A stretch of DNA of 64,000 nt from Malachius bipustulatus (lineage: Eukaryota > Arthropoda > Insecta > Coleoptera > Melyridae), in NCBI GenBank assembly GCA_910589415.1, contig OU342633.1, positions 13,182,858 through 13,246,857 of the forward strand. Direction: 5' to 3'. A model generated the notes under the pieces. It did not search any database, had not been told where the DNA came from, and worked only from the letters and a program-made list of their open reading frames with translations. The position numbers and the translations under genes were made by a program. Below are positions 34,910-47,205 of the stretch, in pieces; position 1 is the first letter of the stretch, and each line of letters starts with the position of its first letter.

Positions 34910-36723
34910 AACAAATGGTTTCTGGCTAAATGGGCTAGCAATGTCCGATGGCAAAAAAAATAGCTAGAGTAAAGGGTGAAAATAATGAATTAAAAAAATT
35001 TCTTCACAGCAGCTCACCAAGTCTCTCTGCTGAGATGAAAATTACAAATTGCTAACGGGTTTGGGTTTGGGTCATTGAAATATGAATTGGAAAAAGATAT
35101 AATTTTTTATTGATTTATATATTCACACATCTTCCTTTATAGATCCAACTCCTCCAGGACAAAAGCGCTACTAATAGTAGGTGCTGACTAAGTTTTACAA
35201 GAGGCTCATTCAGAGCCGCTAGCCTAATGCTAGATTAACAAATGGTCTCTGGCTAAATGGGCAAGCAATGTCCGATGGCAAAAAAAATAGCTAGAGTAAA
35301 GGGTGAAAATAATGAATTAAAAAAATTTCTTCACAGCAGCTCACCAAGTCTCTCTGCTGAGATGAAAATTACAAATTGCTAACGGGTTTGGGTTTGGGTC
35401 ATTGAAATATGAATTGGAAAAAGATATAATTTTTTATTGATTTATATATTCACACATCTTCCTTTATAGATCCAACTCCTCCAGGACAAAAGCGCTACTA
35501 ATAGTAGGTGCTGACTAAGTTTTACAAGAGGCTCATTCAGAGCCGCTAGCCTATAGGCTAGATTAACAAATGGTCTCTGGCTAAATGGGCAAGCAATGTC
35601 CGATGGCAAAAAAAATAGCTAGAGTAAAGGGTGAAAATAATGAATTAAAAAAATTTCTTCACAGCAGCTCACCAAGTCTCTCTGCTGAGATGAAAATTAC
35701 AAGATTGCTAACGGGTTTGGGTTTGGGTCATTGAAATATGAATTGGAAAAAGATATAATTTTTTATTGATTAATATATTCACACATCTTCCTTTATAGAT
35801 CCAACTCCTCCAGGACAAAAGCGCTACTAATAGTAGGTGCTGACTAAGTTTTACAAGAGGCTCATTCAGAGCCGCTAGCCTATAGGCTAGATTAACAAAT
35901 GGTCTCTGGCTAAATGGGCAAGCAATGTCCGATGGCAAAAAAAATAGCTAGAGTAAAGGGTGAAAATAATGAATTAAAAAAATTTCTTCACAGCAGCTCA
36001 CCAAGTCTCTCTGCTGAGATGAAAATTACAAGATTGCTAACGGGTTTGGGTTTGGGTCATTGAAATATGGATTGGAAAAAGATAATTTTTTATTGATTTA
36101 TATATTCACACATCTTCCTTTATAGATCCAACTCCTCCAGGACAAAGCGCTACTAATAGTAGGTGCTGACTAACTTTTACAAGAGGCTCATTCAGAGCCA
36201 CTAGCCTATAAGCTAGATTAACAAATGGTCTCTGGCTAAATGGGCAAGCAATGTCCGATGGCAAAAAAATAGCTAGAGTAAAGGGTGAAAATAATGAATT
36301 AAAAAAATTTCTTCACAGCAGCTCACCAAGTCTCTCTGCTGAGATGAAAATTACAAGATTGCTAACGGGTTTGGGTTTGGGTCATTGAAATATGGATTGG
36401 AAAAAGATATAATTTTTTATTGATTTATATATTCACACATCTTCCTTTATAGATCCAACTCCTCCAGGACAAAAGCGCTACTAATAGTAGGTGCTGACTA
36501 AGTTTTACAAGAGGCTCATTCAGAGCCACTAGCCTATAGGCTAGATTAACAAATGGTCTCTGGCTAAATGGGCAAGCAATGTCCGATGGCAAAAAATAAT
36601 AGCTAGAGTAAAGGGTGAAAATAATGAATTAAAAAATCTCTTCACAGCAGCTCACCAAGTCTCTCTGCTGAGATAAAAAATACAAGATTGCTAACGGGTT
36701 TGGGTCATTAAAATATGGATTGG
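34910..36723. repeat. Satellite run between V3 and V4 (5 A modules)
   Basis: Five S-A monomers. The first three have TATGAATTGG instead of TATGGATTGG in S. The second A-bearing unit has a deletion in CCTATAGGCT. The fourth carries the ACAAAGCGC/CTAAC/CCTATAAGCT marker set, 2,845 bp to the right of its first occurrence. Confidence 0.85.
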
Positions 36724-37754
36724 GGTGCACATCAATCTGACGATCAGTAGCGACAAGCGAGTCGTCCCCAAGTACTAAATGATCACATACATTGACTCCC
36801 ATCTTTCGTACGCAATACTGGGTAACAATCCAGTTTACAATGGAATCAATGAGCTGGGTAAAGTAACTTCCGCTTGTAACTCCTTTTCTTTTTCGAGACA
36901 TTTCACCGTTGCACATGCGAATCGGAGTACAAATGAAATACTCAACGATCTTCTTCCACGCTCTGTACAACTTGTGGGTATCAGGAATACCATAATCTTG
37001 ATAGGCCGTCAGGTCAATATTACTGAGTAGCACGTCAAAAGCTACCCGCACCAGCCAAGCTGGATGATGGTTTTATCAAAACGACTCTAGTCAGAAGACA
37101 TGAAACTTTTATATTTCGCAAAACGCAGAAATATCTTCCTACATCCTCTGCGTGCAGTCTCAAATCCGTAAGCAAGTGGCGTATTAGCTTCCTTGAATGC
37201 TTGAATTGGTGGTAACGCAAAACATGCTTCCTGAAATGAAACAGTGCAGGGGTATCCCCACACCGCACGAACTTTTTTCTGTCCCTTCTCGACGAGATGT
37301 GGTCGTACGTATGCTGCGCAGTCTGGTAGACTGACTCGTTTTCCTTCTTTTATCAAGTGTCAAACCGTTCGAATGCTCCTAAATGTGTCCGGGTCCATAG
37401 CAACTTCCTTCTTACTTGAATAGCCATACTCCTTCCATGGTAGACCTGGTGATGAACCCCAATTATCGAGAGTCTTAAGGGGAAGGTCATTAATTTCAAC
37501 TGGATCAGTAGCTGTCCAATTATGCAAACGAGACTTGGGTCCAAGTCGGCCCTTATTTATAATTTACATCTTCTGTTATAAACAGATCAAAAAATCCCAG
37601 GGAGTTTTATCAATCATGTTAAAAATTGACGTTTTCACTCTTGAATCCTGAACAGTAAATGGGAATGTTTTCATGTACTCCCTTTCCCAAATTATATCAG
37701 GCAATAAGTTTTTCGCTTTAAGTTCATTTTTTTCTTCATTTTCGAACGGTGATG
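36724..37754 (-). pseudogene. V4: endogenous partitivirus-like RdRp fragment
   Basis: Type GVTSG with EMS, like V3. TGA near 37360, TAG at 37087-37089. Lies exactly 2,845 bp from V3 and 5,239 bp from V6 in matching positions. Its right part reads CCCAAATTATATC and CGCTTTAAG, which it shares with V6. Confidence 0.85.
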
Positions 37755-39442
37755 AACAAATGGTTTCTGGCTAAATGGGCTAGCAATGTCCGATGGCAAG
37801 AAATAATAGTCAGAGTAAAGGGTGAAAATAATGAATTAAAAAAATTTCTTCACAGCAGCTCACCAAGTCTCTCTGCTGAGATGAAAATTACAAATTGCTA
37901 ACGGGTTTGGGTTTGGGTCATTGAAATATGGATTGGAAAAAGATATAATTTTTTATTGATTTATACAGGGTATCCCATAATATGTGGGCAATCTCCCGGA
38001 TTTGGGTAAATTTCGTAAAAATAAATGAAAAAATAGCTATAAAATTAATTCCTCAGAGACACCCCTACAAAGATATTAGCTGTTGAAGTTGAGTGTTGAA
38101 AATAAATTTTTTGCAATAACTTTTTTATTTCTTGACCGATTTTGATAATTTTTGGTTTTATTTTGTATTATTTTGGACTGTTTAGAATAGTGTTTCATAA
38201 TCTTTGGTAGCACATACATAGACCTCGGGATGGCATAACCCCTCATTCACTTGAAAGAAAACAATAAAAATAATAATTTTACAGTTTTTTAAGGTTAATT
38301 TTCTTTTTATTTGACATTTTTTACATAAAAAATGTCTCTTTATTTATTTCGATAGAGCGAACCGTTATCGAGATAAACGTCCTTCTAATAGGTGATGCGC
38401 CACAGGAACTTTTTAAATTTCAAGTAAATTTTAACAAGATGGCTGACCTTTGACAATAAATTGAGCAGGAAACAAAACAATAACTTAATTACATACACGT
38501 CAAATAGTGTCGAAGATTTCGTTTCATGCAGATTCAATTCTAACTGATTTTAAAATGACTTACACAAACGCTGAATACGCAGAAAATCAGTTAGAATTGA
38601 ATCTGCATGAAATTAAATCTTTGACAGTGACGTGTATTTAATTGAGTTATTGTTTTGTTTCCTGCTCAATTTACTGTCAAAGGTCAGCCATCTTGTTAAA
38701 ATTTACTTGAAATTTAAAAAGTTCCTGTGGCGCATCACCTATTAGAAGGACGTTTATCTCGATAACGGTTCGCTCTATCGAAATAAATAAAGATACATTT
38801 TTTATGTAGAAAATGTCAAATAAAAAGAAAATTAACCTTAAAAAACTATAAAATTATTATTTTAATTGTTTTCTTTCAAGTGAATGAGGGGATTATGCCA
38901 TCCCGAGGTCTATGTATGTTCTATCAAAGATTATGAAACACTATTCTAAACAGTCCAAAATAATACAAAATAAAACCAAAAATTATCAAAATCGGTCAAG
39001 ATATAAAAAAGTTATTGCAAAAAATTTATTTTCAACCCTCAACTTCAACAGCTAATATCTTTGTAGGGGTCTCTGAGGAATTAATTTTATAGATATTTTT
39101 TCATTTATTTTTACGAAATTTACCCAAATCCGGGAGATTGCCCACATATTATGGGACACCCTGTATATTCACACATCTTCCTTTATAGATCCAACTCCTC
39201 CAGGACAAAAGCGCTACTAATGGTAGGTGCTGACTAAGTTTTACAAGAGGCTCATTCAGAGCCACTAGCCTATAGGCTAGATTAACAAATGGTCTCTGGC
39301 TAAATGGGCAAGCAATGTCCGATGGCAAAAAAAAAAATAGCTAGAGTAAAGGGTGAAAATAATGAATTAAAAAATCTCTTCACAGCAGCTCACCAAGTCT
39401 CTCTGTCAGCAAACGGGTTTGGGTCATTAAAATATGGATTGG
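37755..39442. repeat. S-A-S run between V4 and V5, split by a palindromic MITE
   Basis: One A module, interrupted after GATTTATA by the element at 37966-39163. The second S is the short form, as before V1 and V2. Confidence 0.85.
37966..39163. mobile_element. 1.2-kb near-perfect palindromic MITE (mariner-type, TA target), copy 1
   Basis: Ends CAGGGTATCCCATAAT and ATTATGGGACACCCTG. TA flanks both sides, and the empty monomer has a single TA there. Arms of about 570 bp pair almost fully, leaving a centre of about 40 bp at 38555-38600. In the centre a plus-strand ATG opens a frame reading MTYTNAEYAEN, which resembles the first residues of DUF4817-bearing insect mariner-like transposases. The element thus looks like a double copy of the 5' end of such a transposon. 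No complete gene. Confidence 0.9.
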
Positions 39443-40474
39443 GGTGCCACATCAATCTGACGATCAGTAGCGACAAGCGAGTCGTCCCCAAGTACTAAAT
39501 GATCACATACATTGACTCCCATCTTTCGTACGCAATACTGGGTAACAATCCAGTTTACGATGGAATCAATGAGCTGGGTAAAGTAACTTCCGCTTGCAAC
39601 TCCTTTTCTTTTTCGATACCTTTCACCGTTGCACATGCGAATCGGAGTACAAATGAAATACTCAACGATCTTCTTCCACGCTCTGTACAACTTGTGGGTA
39701 TCAGGAATACCATAATCTTGATAGGCCGTCAGGTCAATATTACTGAGTAGCACGTCAAAAGCTACCCGCACCAGCCAAGCTGGATGATGGTTTTATCAAA
39801 ACGACTCTAGTCAGAAGACATGAAACTTTTATATTTCGCAAAACGCAGAAATATCTTCCTACATCCTCCGCGTGCAGTCTCAAATCCGTAAGCAAGTGGC
39901 GTATTAGCTTCCTTGAATGCTTGAATTGGTGGTAACGCAAAACATGCTTCCTGAAATGAAACAGTGCAGGGGTATCCCCACACCGCACGAACTTTTTTCT
40001 GTCCCTTCTCGACGAGATGTGGTCGTACGTATGCTGCGCAGTCTGGTAGACTGACTCGTTTTCCTTCTTTTATCAAGTGTCAAACCGTTCGAATGCTCCT
40101 AAATGTGTCCGGGTCCATAGCAACTTCCTTCTTACTTGAATAGCCATACTCCTTCCATGGTAGACCTGGTGATGAACCCCAATTATCGAGAGTCTTAAGG
40201 GGAAGGTCATTAATTTCAACTGGATCAGTAGCTGTCCAATTATGCAAACGAGACTTGGGTCCAAGTCGGCCCTAATTTATAATTTACATCTTCTGTTATA
40301 AACAGATCAAAAAATCCCAGGGAGTTTTATCAATCATGTTAAAAATTGACGTTTTCACTCTTGAATCCTGAACAGTAAATGGGAATGTTTTCATGTACTC
40401 CCTTTCCCTAATTATATCAGGCAATAAGTTTTTCGCTGTAAGTTCATTTTTTTCTTCATTTTCGAACGGTGATG
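39443..40474 (-). pseudogene. V5: endogenous partitivirus-like RdRp fragment
   Basis: Type GVASG, like V1 and V2. It has the shared breaks (TGA near 40080, TAG at 39807-39809) plus its own one-base insertion (GGGGTGCCACATC near 39445), which changes the tail after motif C. Confidence 0.85.
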
Positions 40475-41962
40475 AACAAATGGTTTCTGGCTAAATGGGC
40501 TAGCAATGTCCGATGGCAAAAAAAATAGCTAGAGTAAAGGGTGAAAATAATGAATTAAAAAAATTTCTTCACAGCAGCTCACCAAGTCTCTCTGCTGAGA
40601 TGAAAATTACAAGATTGCTAACGGGTTTGGGTTTGGGTCATTGAAATATGGATTGGAAAAAGATATAATTTTTTATTGATATATATATATTCACACATCT
40701 TCCTTTATAGATCCAACTCCTCCAGGACAAAAGCGCTACTAATAGTAGGTGCTGACTAAGTTTTACAAGAGGCTCATTCAGAGCCACTAGCCTATAGGCT
40801 AGATTAACAAATGGTCTCTGGCTAAATGGGCAAGCAATGTCCGATGGCAAAAAAATAGCTAGAGTAAAGGGTGAAAATAATGAATTAAAAAAATTTATTC
40901 ACAGCAGCTCACCAAGTCTCTCTGCTGAGATGAAAATTACAAATTGCTAACGGGTTTGGGTTTGGGTCATTGAAATATGAATTGGAAAAAGATATAATTT
41001 TTTATTGATTTATATATTCACACATCTTCCTTTATAGATCCAACTCCTCCAGGACAAAAGCGCTACTAATAGTAGGTGCTGACTAAGTTTTACAAGAGGC
41101 TCATTCAGAGCCGCTAGCCTATAGGCTAGATTAACAAATGGTCTCTGGCTAAATGGGCAAGCAATGTCCGATGGCAAAAAAAATAGCTAGAGTAAAGGGT
41201 GAAAATAATGAATTAAAAAAATTTCTTCACAGCAGCTCACCAAGTCTCTCTGCTGAGATGAAAATTACAAGATTGCTAACGGGTTTGGGTTTGGGTCATT
41301 GAAATATGGATTGGAAAAAGATAATTTTTTATTGATTTATATATTCACACATCTTCCTTTATAGATCCAACTCCTCCAGGACAAAGCGCTACTAATAGTA
41401 GGTGCTGACTAACTTTTACAAGAGGCTCATTCAGAGCCACTAGCCTATAAGCTAGATTAACAAATGGTCTCTGGCTAAATGGGCAAGCAATGTCCGATGG
41501 CAAAAAAATAGCTAGAGTAAAGGGTGAAAATAATGAATTAAAAAAATTTCTTCACAGCAGCTCACCAAGTCTCTCTGCTGAGATGAAAATTACAAGATTG
41601 CTAACGGGTTTGGGTTTGGGTCATTGAAATATGGATTGGAAAAAGATATAATTTTTTATTGATTTATATATTCACACATCTTCCTTTATAGATCCAACTC
41701 CTCCAGGACAAAAGCGCTACTAATAGTAGGTGCTGACTAAGTTTTACAAGAGGCTCATTCAGAGCCACTAGCCTATAGGCTAGATTAACAAATGGTCTCT
41801 GGCTAAATGGGCAAGCAATGTCCGATGGCAAAAAATAATAGCTAGAGTAAAGGGTGAAAATAATGTTTTAAAAAATCTCTTCACAGCAGCTCACCAAGTC
41901 TCTCTGCTGAGATAAAAAATACAAGATTGCTAACGGGTTTGGGTCATTAAAATATGGATTGG
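40475..41962. repeat. Satellite run between V5 and V6 (4 A modules)
   Basis: Four S-A monomers. The first A has the expanded TATATATAT stretch, as after V2, and the third carries the ACAAAGCGC/CTAAC/CCTATAAGCT marker set. The run therefore combines the start of the V2 run with the end of the V4 run. One S has TAATGTTTTAAAA instead of TAATGAATTAAAA (41864). Confidence 0.85.
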
Positions 41963-42993
41963 GGTGCACATCAATCTGACGATCAGTAGCGACAAGCGAG
42001 TCGTCCCCAAGTACTAAATGATCACATACATTGACTCCCATCTTTCGTACGCAATACTGGGTAACAATCCAGTTTACGATGGAATCAATGAGCTGGGTAA
42101 AGTAACTTCCGCTTGTAACTCCTTTTCTTTTTCGAGACATTTCACCGTTGCACATGCGAATCGGAGTACAAATGAAATACTCAACGATCTTCTTCCACGC
42201 TCTGTACAACTTGTGGGTATCAGGAATACCATAATCTTGATAGGCCGTCAGGTCAATATTACTGAGTAGCACGTCAAAAGCTACCCGCACCAGCCAAGCT
42301 GGATGATGGTTTTATCAAAACGACTCTAGTCAGAAGACATGAAACTTTTATATTTCGCAAAACGCAGAAATATCTTCCTACATCCTCTGCGTGCAGTCTC
42401 AAATCCGTAAGCAAGTGGCGTATTAGCTTCCTTGAATGCTTGAATTGGTGGTAACGCAAAACATGCTTCCTGAAATGAAACAGTGCAGGGGTATCCCCAC
42501 ACCGCACGAACTTTTTTCTGTCCCTTCTCGACGAGATGTGGTCGTACGTATGCTGCGCAGTCTGGTAGACTGACTCGTTTTCCTTCTTTTATCAAGTGTC
42601 AAACCGTTCGAATGCTCCTAAATGTGTCCGGGTCCATAGCAACTTCCTTCTTACTTGAATAGCCATACTCCTTCCATGGTAGACCTGGTGATGAACCCCA
42701 ATTATCGAGAGTCTTAAGGGGAAGGTCATTAATTTCAACTGGATCAGTAGCTGTCCAATTATGCAAACGAGACTTGGGTCCAAGTCGGCCCTTATTTATA
42801 ATTTACATCTTCTGTTATAAACAGATCAAAAAATCCCAGGGAGTTTTATCAATCATGTTAAAAATTGACGTTTTCACTCTTGAATCCTGAACAGTAAATG
42901 GGAATGTTTTCATGTACTCCCTTTCCCAAATTATATCAGGCAATAAGTTTTTCGCTTTAAGTTCATTTTTTTCTTCATTTTCGAACGGTGATG
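41963..42993 (-). pseudogene. V6: endogenous partitivirus-like RdRp fragment
   Basis: Type EMS/GVTSG, nearly identical to V4 and 5,239 bp from it. TGA near 42599, TAG at 42326-42328. Confidence 0.85.
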
Positions 42994-43204
42994 AACAAAT
43001 GGTTTCTGGCTAAATGGGCTAGCAATGTCCGATGGCAAGAAATAATAGTCAGAGTAAAGGGTGAAAATAATGAATTAAAAAAATTTCTTCACAGCAGCTC
43101 ACCAAGTCTCTCTGCTGAGATGAAAATTACAAATTGCTAACGGGTTTGGGTTTGGGTCATTGAAATATGGATTGGAAAAAGATATAATTTTTTATTGATT
43201 TATA

Positions 43205-44404
43205 CAGGGTATCCCATAATATGTGGGCAATCTCCCGGATTTGGGTAAATTTCGTAAAAATAAATGAAAAAATAGCTATAAAATTAATTCCTCAGAGACA
43301 CCCCTACAAAGATATTAGCTGTTGAAGTTGAGTGTTGAAAATAAATTTTTTGCAATAACTTTTTTATTTCTTGACCGATTTTGATAATTTTTGGTTTTAT
43401 TTTGTATTATTTTGGACTGTTTAGAATAGTGTTTCATAATCTTTGGTAGCACATACATAGACCTCGGGATGGCATAACCCCTCATTCACTTGAAAGAAAA
43501 CAATAAAAATAATAATTTTACAGTTTTTTAAGGTTAATTTTCTTTTTATTTGACATTTTTTACATAAAAAATGTCTCTTTATTTATTTCGATAGAGCGAA
43601 CCGTTATCGAGATAAACGTCCTTCTAATAGGTGATGCGCCACAGGAACTTTTTAAATTTCAAGTAAATTTTAACAAGATGGCTGACCTTTGACAATAAAT
43701 TGAGCAGGAAACAAAACAATAACTTAATTACATACACGTCAAATAGTGTCGAAGATTTCGTTTCATGCAGATTCAATTCTAACTGATTTTAAAATGACTT
43801 ACACAAACGCTGAATACGCAGAAAATCAGTTAGAATTGAATCTGCATGAAATTAAATCTTTGACAGTGACGTGTATTTAATTGAGTTATTGTTTTGTTTC
43901 CTGCTCAATTTACTGTCAAAGGTCAGCCATCTTGTTAAAATTTACTTGAAATTTAAAAAGTTCCTGTGGCGCATCACCTATTAGAAGGACGTTTATCTCG
44001 ATAACGGTTCGCTCTATCGAAATAAATAAAGATACATTTTTTATGTAGAAAATGTCAAATAAAAAGAAAATTAACCTTAAAAAACTATAAAATTATTATT
44101 TTAATTGTTTTCTTTCAAGTGAATGAGGGGATTATGCCATCCCGAGGTCTATGTATGTTCTATCAAAGATTATGAAACACTATTCTAAACAGTCCAAAAT
44201 AATACAAAATAAAACCAAAAATTATCAAAATCGGTCAAGATATAAAAAAGTTATTGCAAAAAATTTATTTTCAACCCTCAACTTCAACAGCTAATATCTT
44301 TGTAGGGGTGTCTCTGAGGAATTAATTTTATAGATATTTTTTCATTTATTTTTACGAAATTTACCCAAATCCGGGAGATTGCCCACATATTATGGGACAC
44401 CCTG
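43205..44404. mobile_element. 1.2-kb palindromic MITE, copy 2
   Basis: Almost identical to the copy at 37966-39163 and in the same monomer position, 5,239 bp away. It differs by a 2-bp TG insertion near 44310 (GGGGTGTCTCTGAGG). It was copied with its flanking satellite and did not insert independently. Confidence 0.9.
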
Positions 44405-44734
44405 TATATTCACACATCTTCCTTTATAGATCCAACTCCTCCAGGACAAAAGCGCTACTAATAGTAGGTGCTGACTAAGTTTTACAAGAGGCTCATTCAG
44501 AGCCACTAGCCTATAGGCTAGATTAACAAATGGTCTCTGGCTAAATGGGCAAGCAATGTCCGATGGCAAAAAAATAGCTAGAGTAAAGGGTGAAAATAAT
44601 GAATTAAAAAAATTTCTTCACAGCAGCTCACCAAGTCTCTCTGCTGAGATGAAAATTACAAGATTGCTAACGGGTTTGGGTTTGGGTCATTGAAATATGG
44701 ATTGGAAAAAGATATAATTTTTTATTGATTTATA

Positions 44735-46904
44735 CAGGGTGATTCATGAGTGACCTTACATAGACCAATGGTGATAAGCGGACTTCAAGGCGGGTCGAAA
44801 ACCACAAACGAAATTTTTTTTGTGTGATTGGTTAAGAAGTTACAGGGTGTTTTATGTCTCAGGTACAAAACTTTGATAGGCGATATTTCTGAAACGGCTG
44901 GAGATATTTTGTAGAAATTTACTAGGAATGGTGCATTCCGGAAACTCATCAAAACGGCATTCTGAGTTAATTAAAAATCCAGGACCGGACTTGAAAATTT
45001 TTGCCCCCATGGTCTTTGTTGAAAAAGTTTATTTTCTGACCGTGCTACTGAAAAACTGTCACCGAATTTGAAAAAATAGGAAAAAAGTCTATAGAAATCA
45101 TTCCTCAAATTGAACGGCACACCCAAACCGTCTCGAAAAAAAAATGTCAAAGTAAAACTTCTCAGTAAATTATCGTTTTCGAGCAGACATATTTTACTTA
45201 ATGTTCGTCTGAATTCCTTCAAATTTATTTTTTGACTTGTTTCTGTGGGAAAAATGTCAGTGTAAATTAAATGTTATCAATATTAATGTTATAAACGGTT
45301 CTCAAAATGTCCTTTACCAACTTCAATACATTTCCTGCAGCGTTTCCATAAATTTTGGTTTGCTTTTTGAATTATTTGCCTGTTGTTTCTAATTTCATCA
45401 GCAACTACCAGTATTCGCGTCCTGAGCTCCTCTCTGGTACTTATTTCCGTTTTTTAGACTTTCTGCTTCATATGGCCCCATGGGTAATAGTCTAAAACAG
45501 TGAGGTTGGGGGACCTAGGTGGTCAGGAATGAGGGCCACCGCGCCCGAACCAACGATTGGGGTACTCATTGTGGAGATGCTCTCTGACTTGTCGAGAAAA
45601 ATGCGGTGGTGCTCCATCTTGCTGGAAGGAAAGAGCATGCCTGTTCACGTTCGCCTCTGCAAGCAAGCCGGGCAAAATGACTTGTAGGAAAAGTAAATAA
45701 ATTTCCCCCCTGAGCCGCCCAGCAAAAAATGGGGTCCTATTAGGGTATCATTTGCAATGCCACACTGCACATTTATAGAAAATCTGTTGCGAGTTCTTCT
45801 GAACAACAGAGCGCGGATTTTCATATGCCCATAGGTGGGAGTTTTTTTTATTCGTTACACCATCCCGCGTGAACTGAGCTTCTATCAGTACACAAAATTC
45901 TACGCAGTCCATTCAATGGAACTTCATTGAATGGTTGAAGCCTCTGTACGCTTTGTACGTGACAGGGATGGCATCCGCTCTTCTTTTTTTCAAAGTTCGC
46001 CATACTCTTGATTGAGAAATGCCCAGTGCTTGCCCAATTCTTCGCGTAGTTGTACTTGGATTTACTGTCACCATCTCCACGATGTTTTGATGGCTCAGAT
46101 TTTCCAATTGAGGTTCAGCATTCCTTTGAACTCAGGGAAATATGCCGTGGTTTCGAGAAAATTGGAAAACAGACGCGAAACGTTACATGGGCCGGTGTTC
46201 TTCGATTGTGATCTTCTATGGTATTCTCTCGCAGCTGCTCTTGAATTTCCATTGCAGAAACCATACACAAACATAATGTCTGGTATTCGTTATTAGTGAA
46301 ATGATTTGTGATTATTAGTGAAATCTGAAAATTTTGTAGTTGACACCTGATTTCCCAGTAATAAAGCTTGGCCTTCTGTCAAACATTTTTCCCACAGAAA
46401 CAAGTCAAAAAATTAATTTGAAGGAATTCAGACGAAAATTAAGTAAAGTATGTCTGCTCGAAAACGATAATTTACTGAGAAGTTTTACTTTGACATTTTT
46501 TTTTCGAGACGGTTTGGGTGTGCCGTTCAAATTGAGGAATGATTTCTATAGACTTTTTTCTTATCTTTTCAAATTCGATGACAGTTTTTCAGTAGCACGG
46601 TCAGAAAATAAACTTTTTCAACAAAGACCATGGGGGCAAAAATTTTCAAGTCCGGTCCTGGATTTTTAATTAACTCAGAATGCGGTTTTGATGAGTCTCC
46701 GGAATGCACCATTCCTAGTAAATTTCTACAAAATATCTCCAGCCGTTTCAGAAATATCGCCTATCAAAGTTTTGTACCTGAGACATAAAACTCCCTGTAA
46801 CTTCTTAACCAATCACACAAAAAAATTTCTTTTGTGGTTTTCGACCCGCCTTGAAGCCCGCTTATCACCATTGGTCTATGTAAGGTCACTCATGAATCAC
46901 CCTG
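44735..46904 (-). mobile_element. Mariner-like transposon with about 530-bp terminal inverted repeats
   Basis: Ends CAGGGTGATTCATGAGTGAC and its inverse, flanked by TA on both sides, with the empty satellite site known. The arms run from 44735 to about 45270 and from about 46370, and share CCCCCATGGTCTTTGTTG among other words. The centre holds a broken transposase on the minus strand. The frames in the arms (44971-45222, 46340-46669) are mirror images of each other and not genes. Confidence 0.9.
45300..46140 (-). pseudogene. Mariner-like (DUF4817-type) transposase, broken
   Basis: Minus strand. A helix-turn-helix NPSTTTRRIGQALGISQSRV (about 46010-46075) is followed by linker residues QRLQPFN, then in shifted frames a CTD block with QFTRDGVTN-like residues (first catalytic Asp, about 45860-45890). 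Next are SHLWAYENPRS (about 45800-45830), QQDGAPPHFSRQVREHL (second Asp, about 45580-45640) and PRSPNLTVLDYYPWGHMK (third catalytic residue Asp, about 45470-45520). A C-terminal helix runs to about 45310. At least three frameshifts or stops separate these pieces. The gene is not functional. The family matches the fragment at 63.6-64.0 kb. Confidence 0.8.
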
Positions 46905-47205
46905 TATATTCACACATCTTCCTTTATAGATCCAACTCCTCCAGGACAAAAGCGCTACTAATAGTAGGTGCTGACTAAGTTTTACAAGAGGCTCATTCAG
47001 AGCCACTAGCCTATAGGCTAGATTAACAAATGGTCTTTGGCTAAATGGGCAAGCAATGTCCGATGGCAAAAAAAATAGCTAGAGTAAAGGGTGAAAATAA
47101 TGAATTAAAAAATCTCTTCACAGCAGCTCACCAAGTCTCTCTGCTGAGATGAAAAATACAAGATTGCTAACGGGTTTGGGTTTGGGTCATTAAAATATGG
47201 ATTGG

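Larger units (their letters stand above)
42994..47205. repeat. Satellite run between V6 and V7 (2 A modules, both split by insertions)
   Basis: Both A modules are interrupted at the same TA: the first by the second copy of the palindromic MITE (43205-44404), the second by the mariner-like element (44735-46904). Confidence 0.85.

Noticed and set aside
44971..46669. Two proteins of 83 and 109 residues in the mariner-like element
   Set aside because: They are mirror images from the two terminal inverted repeats, on opposite strands.
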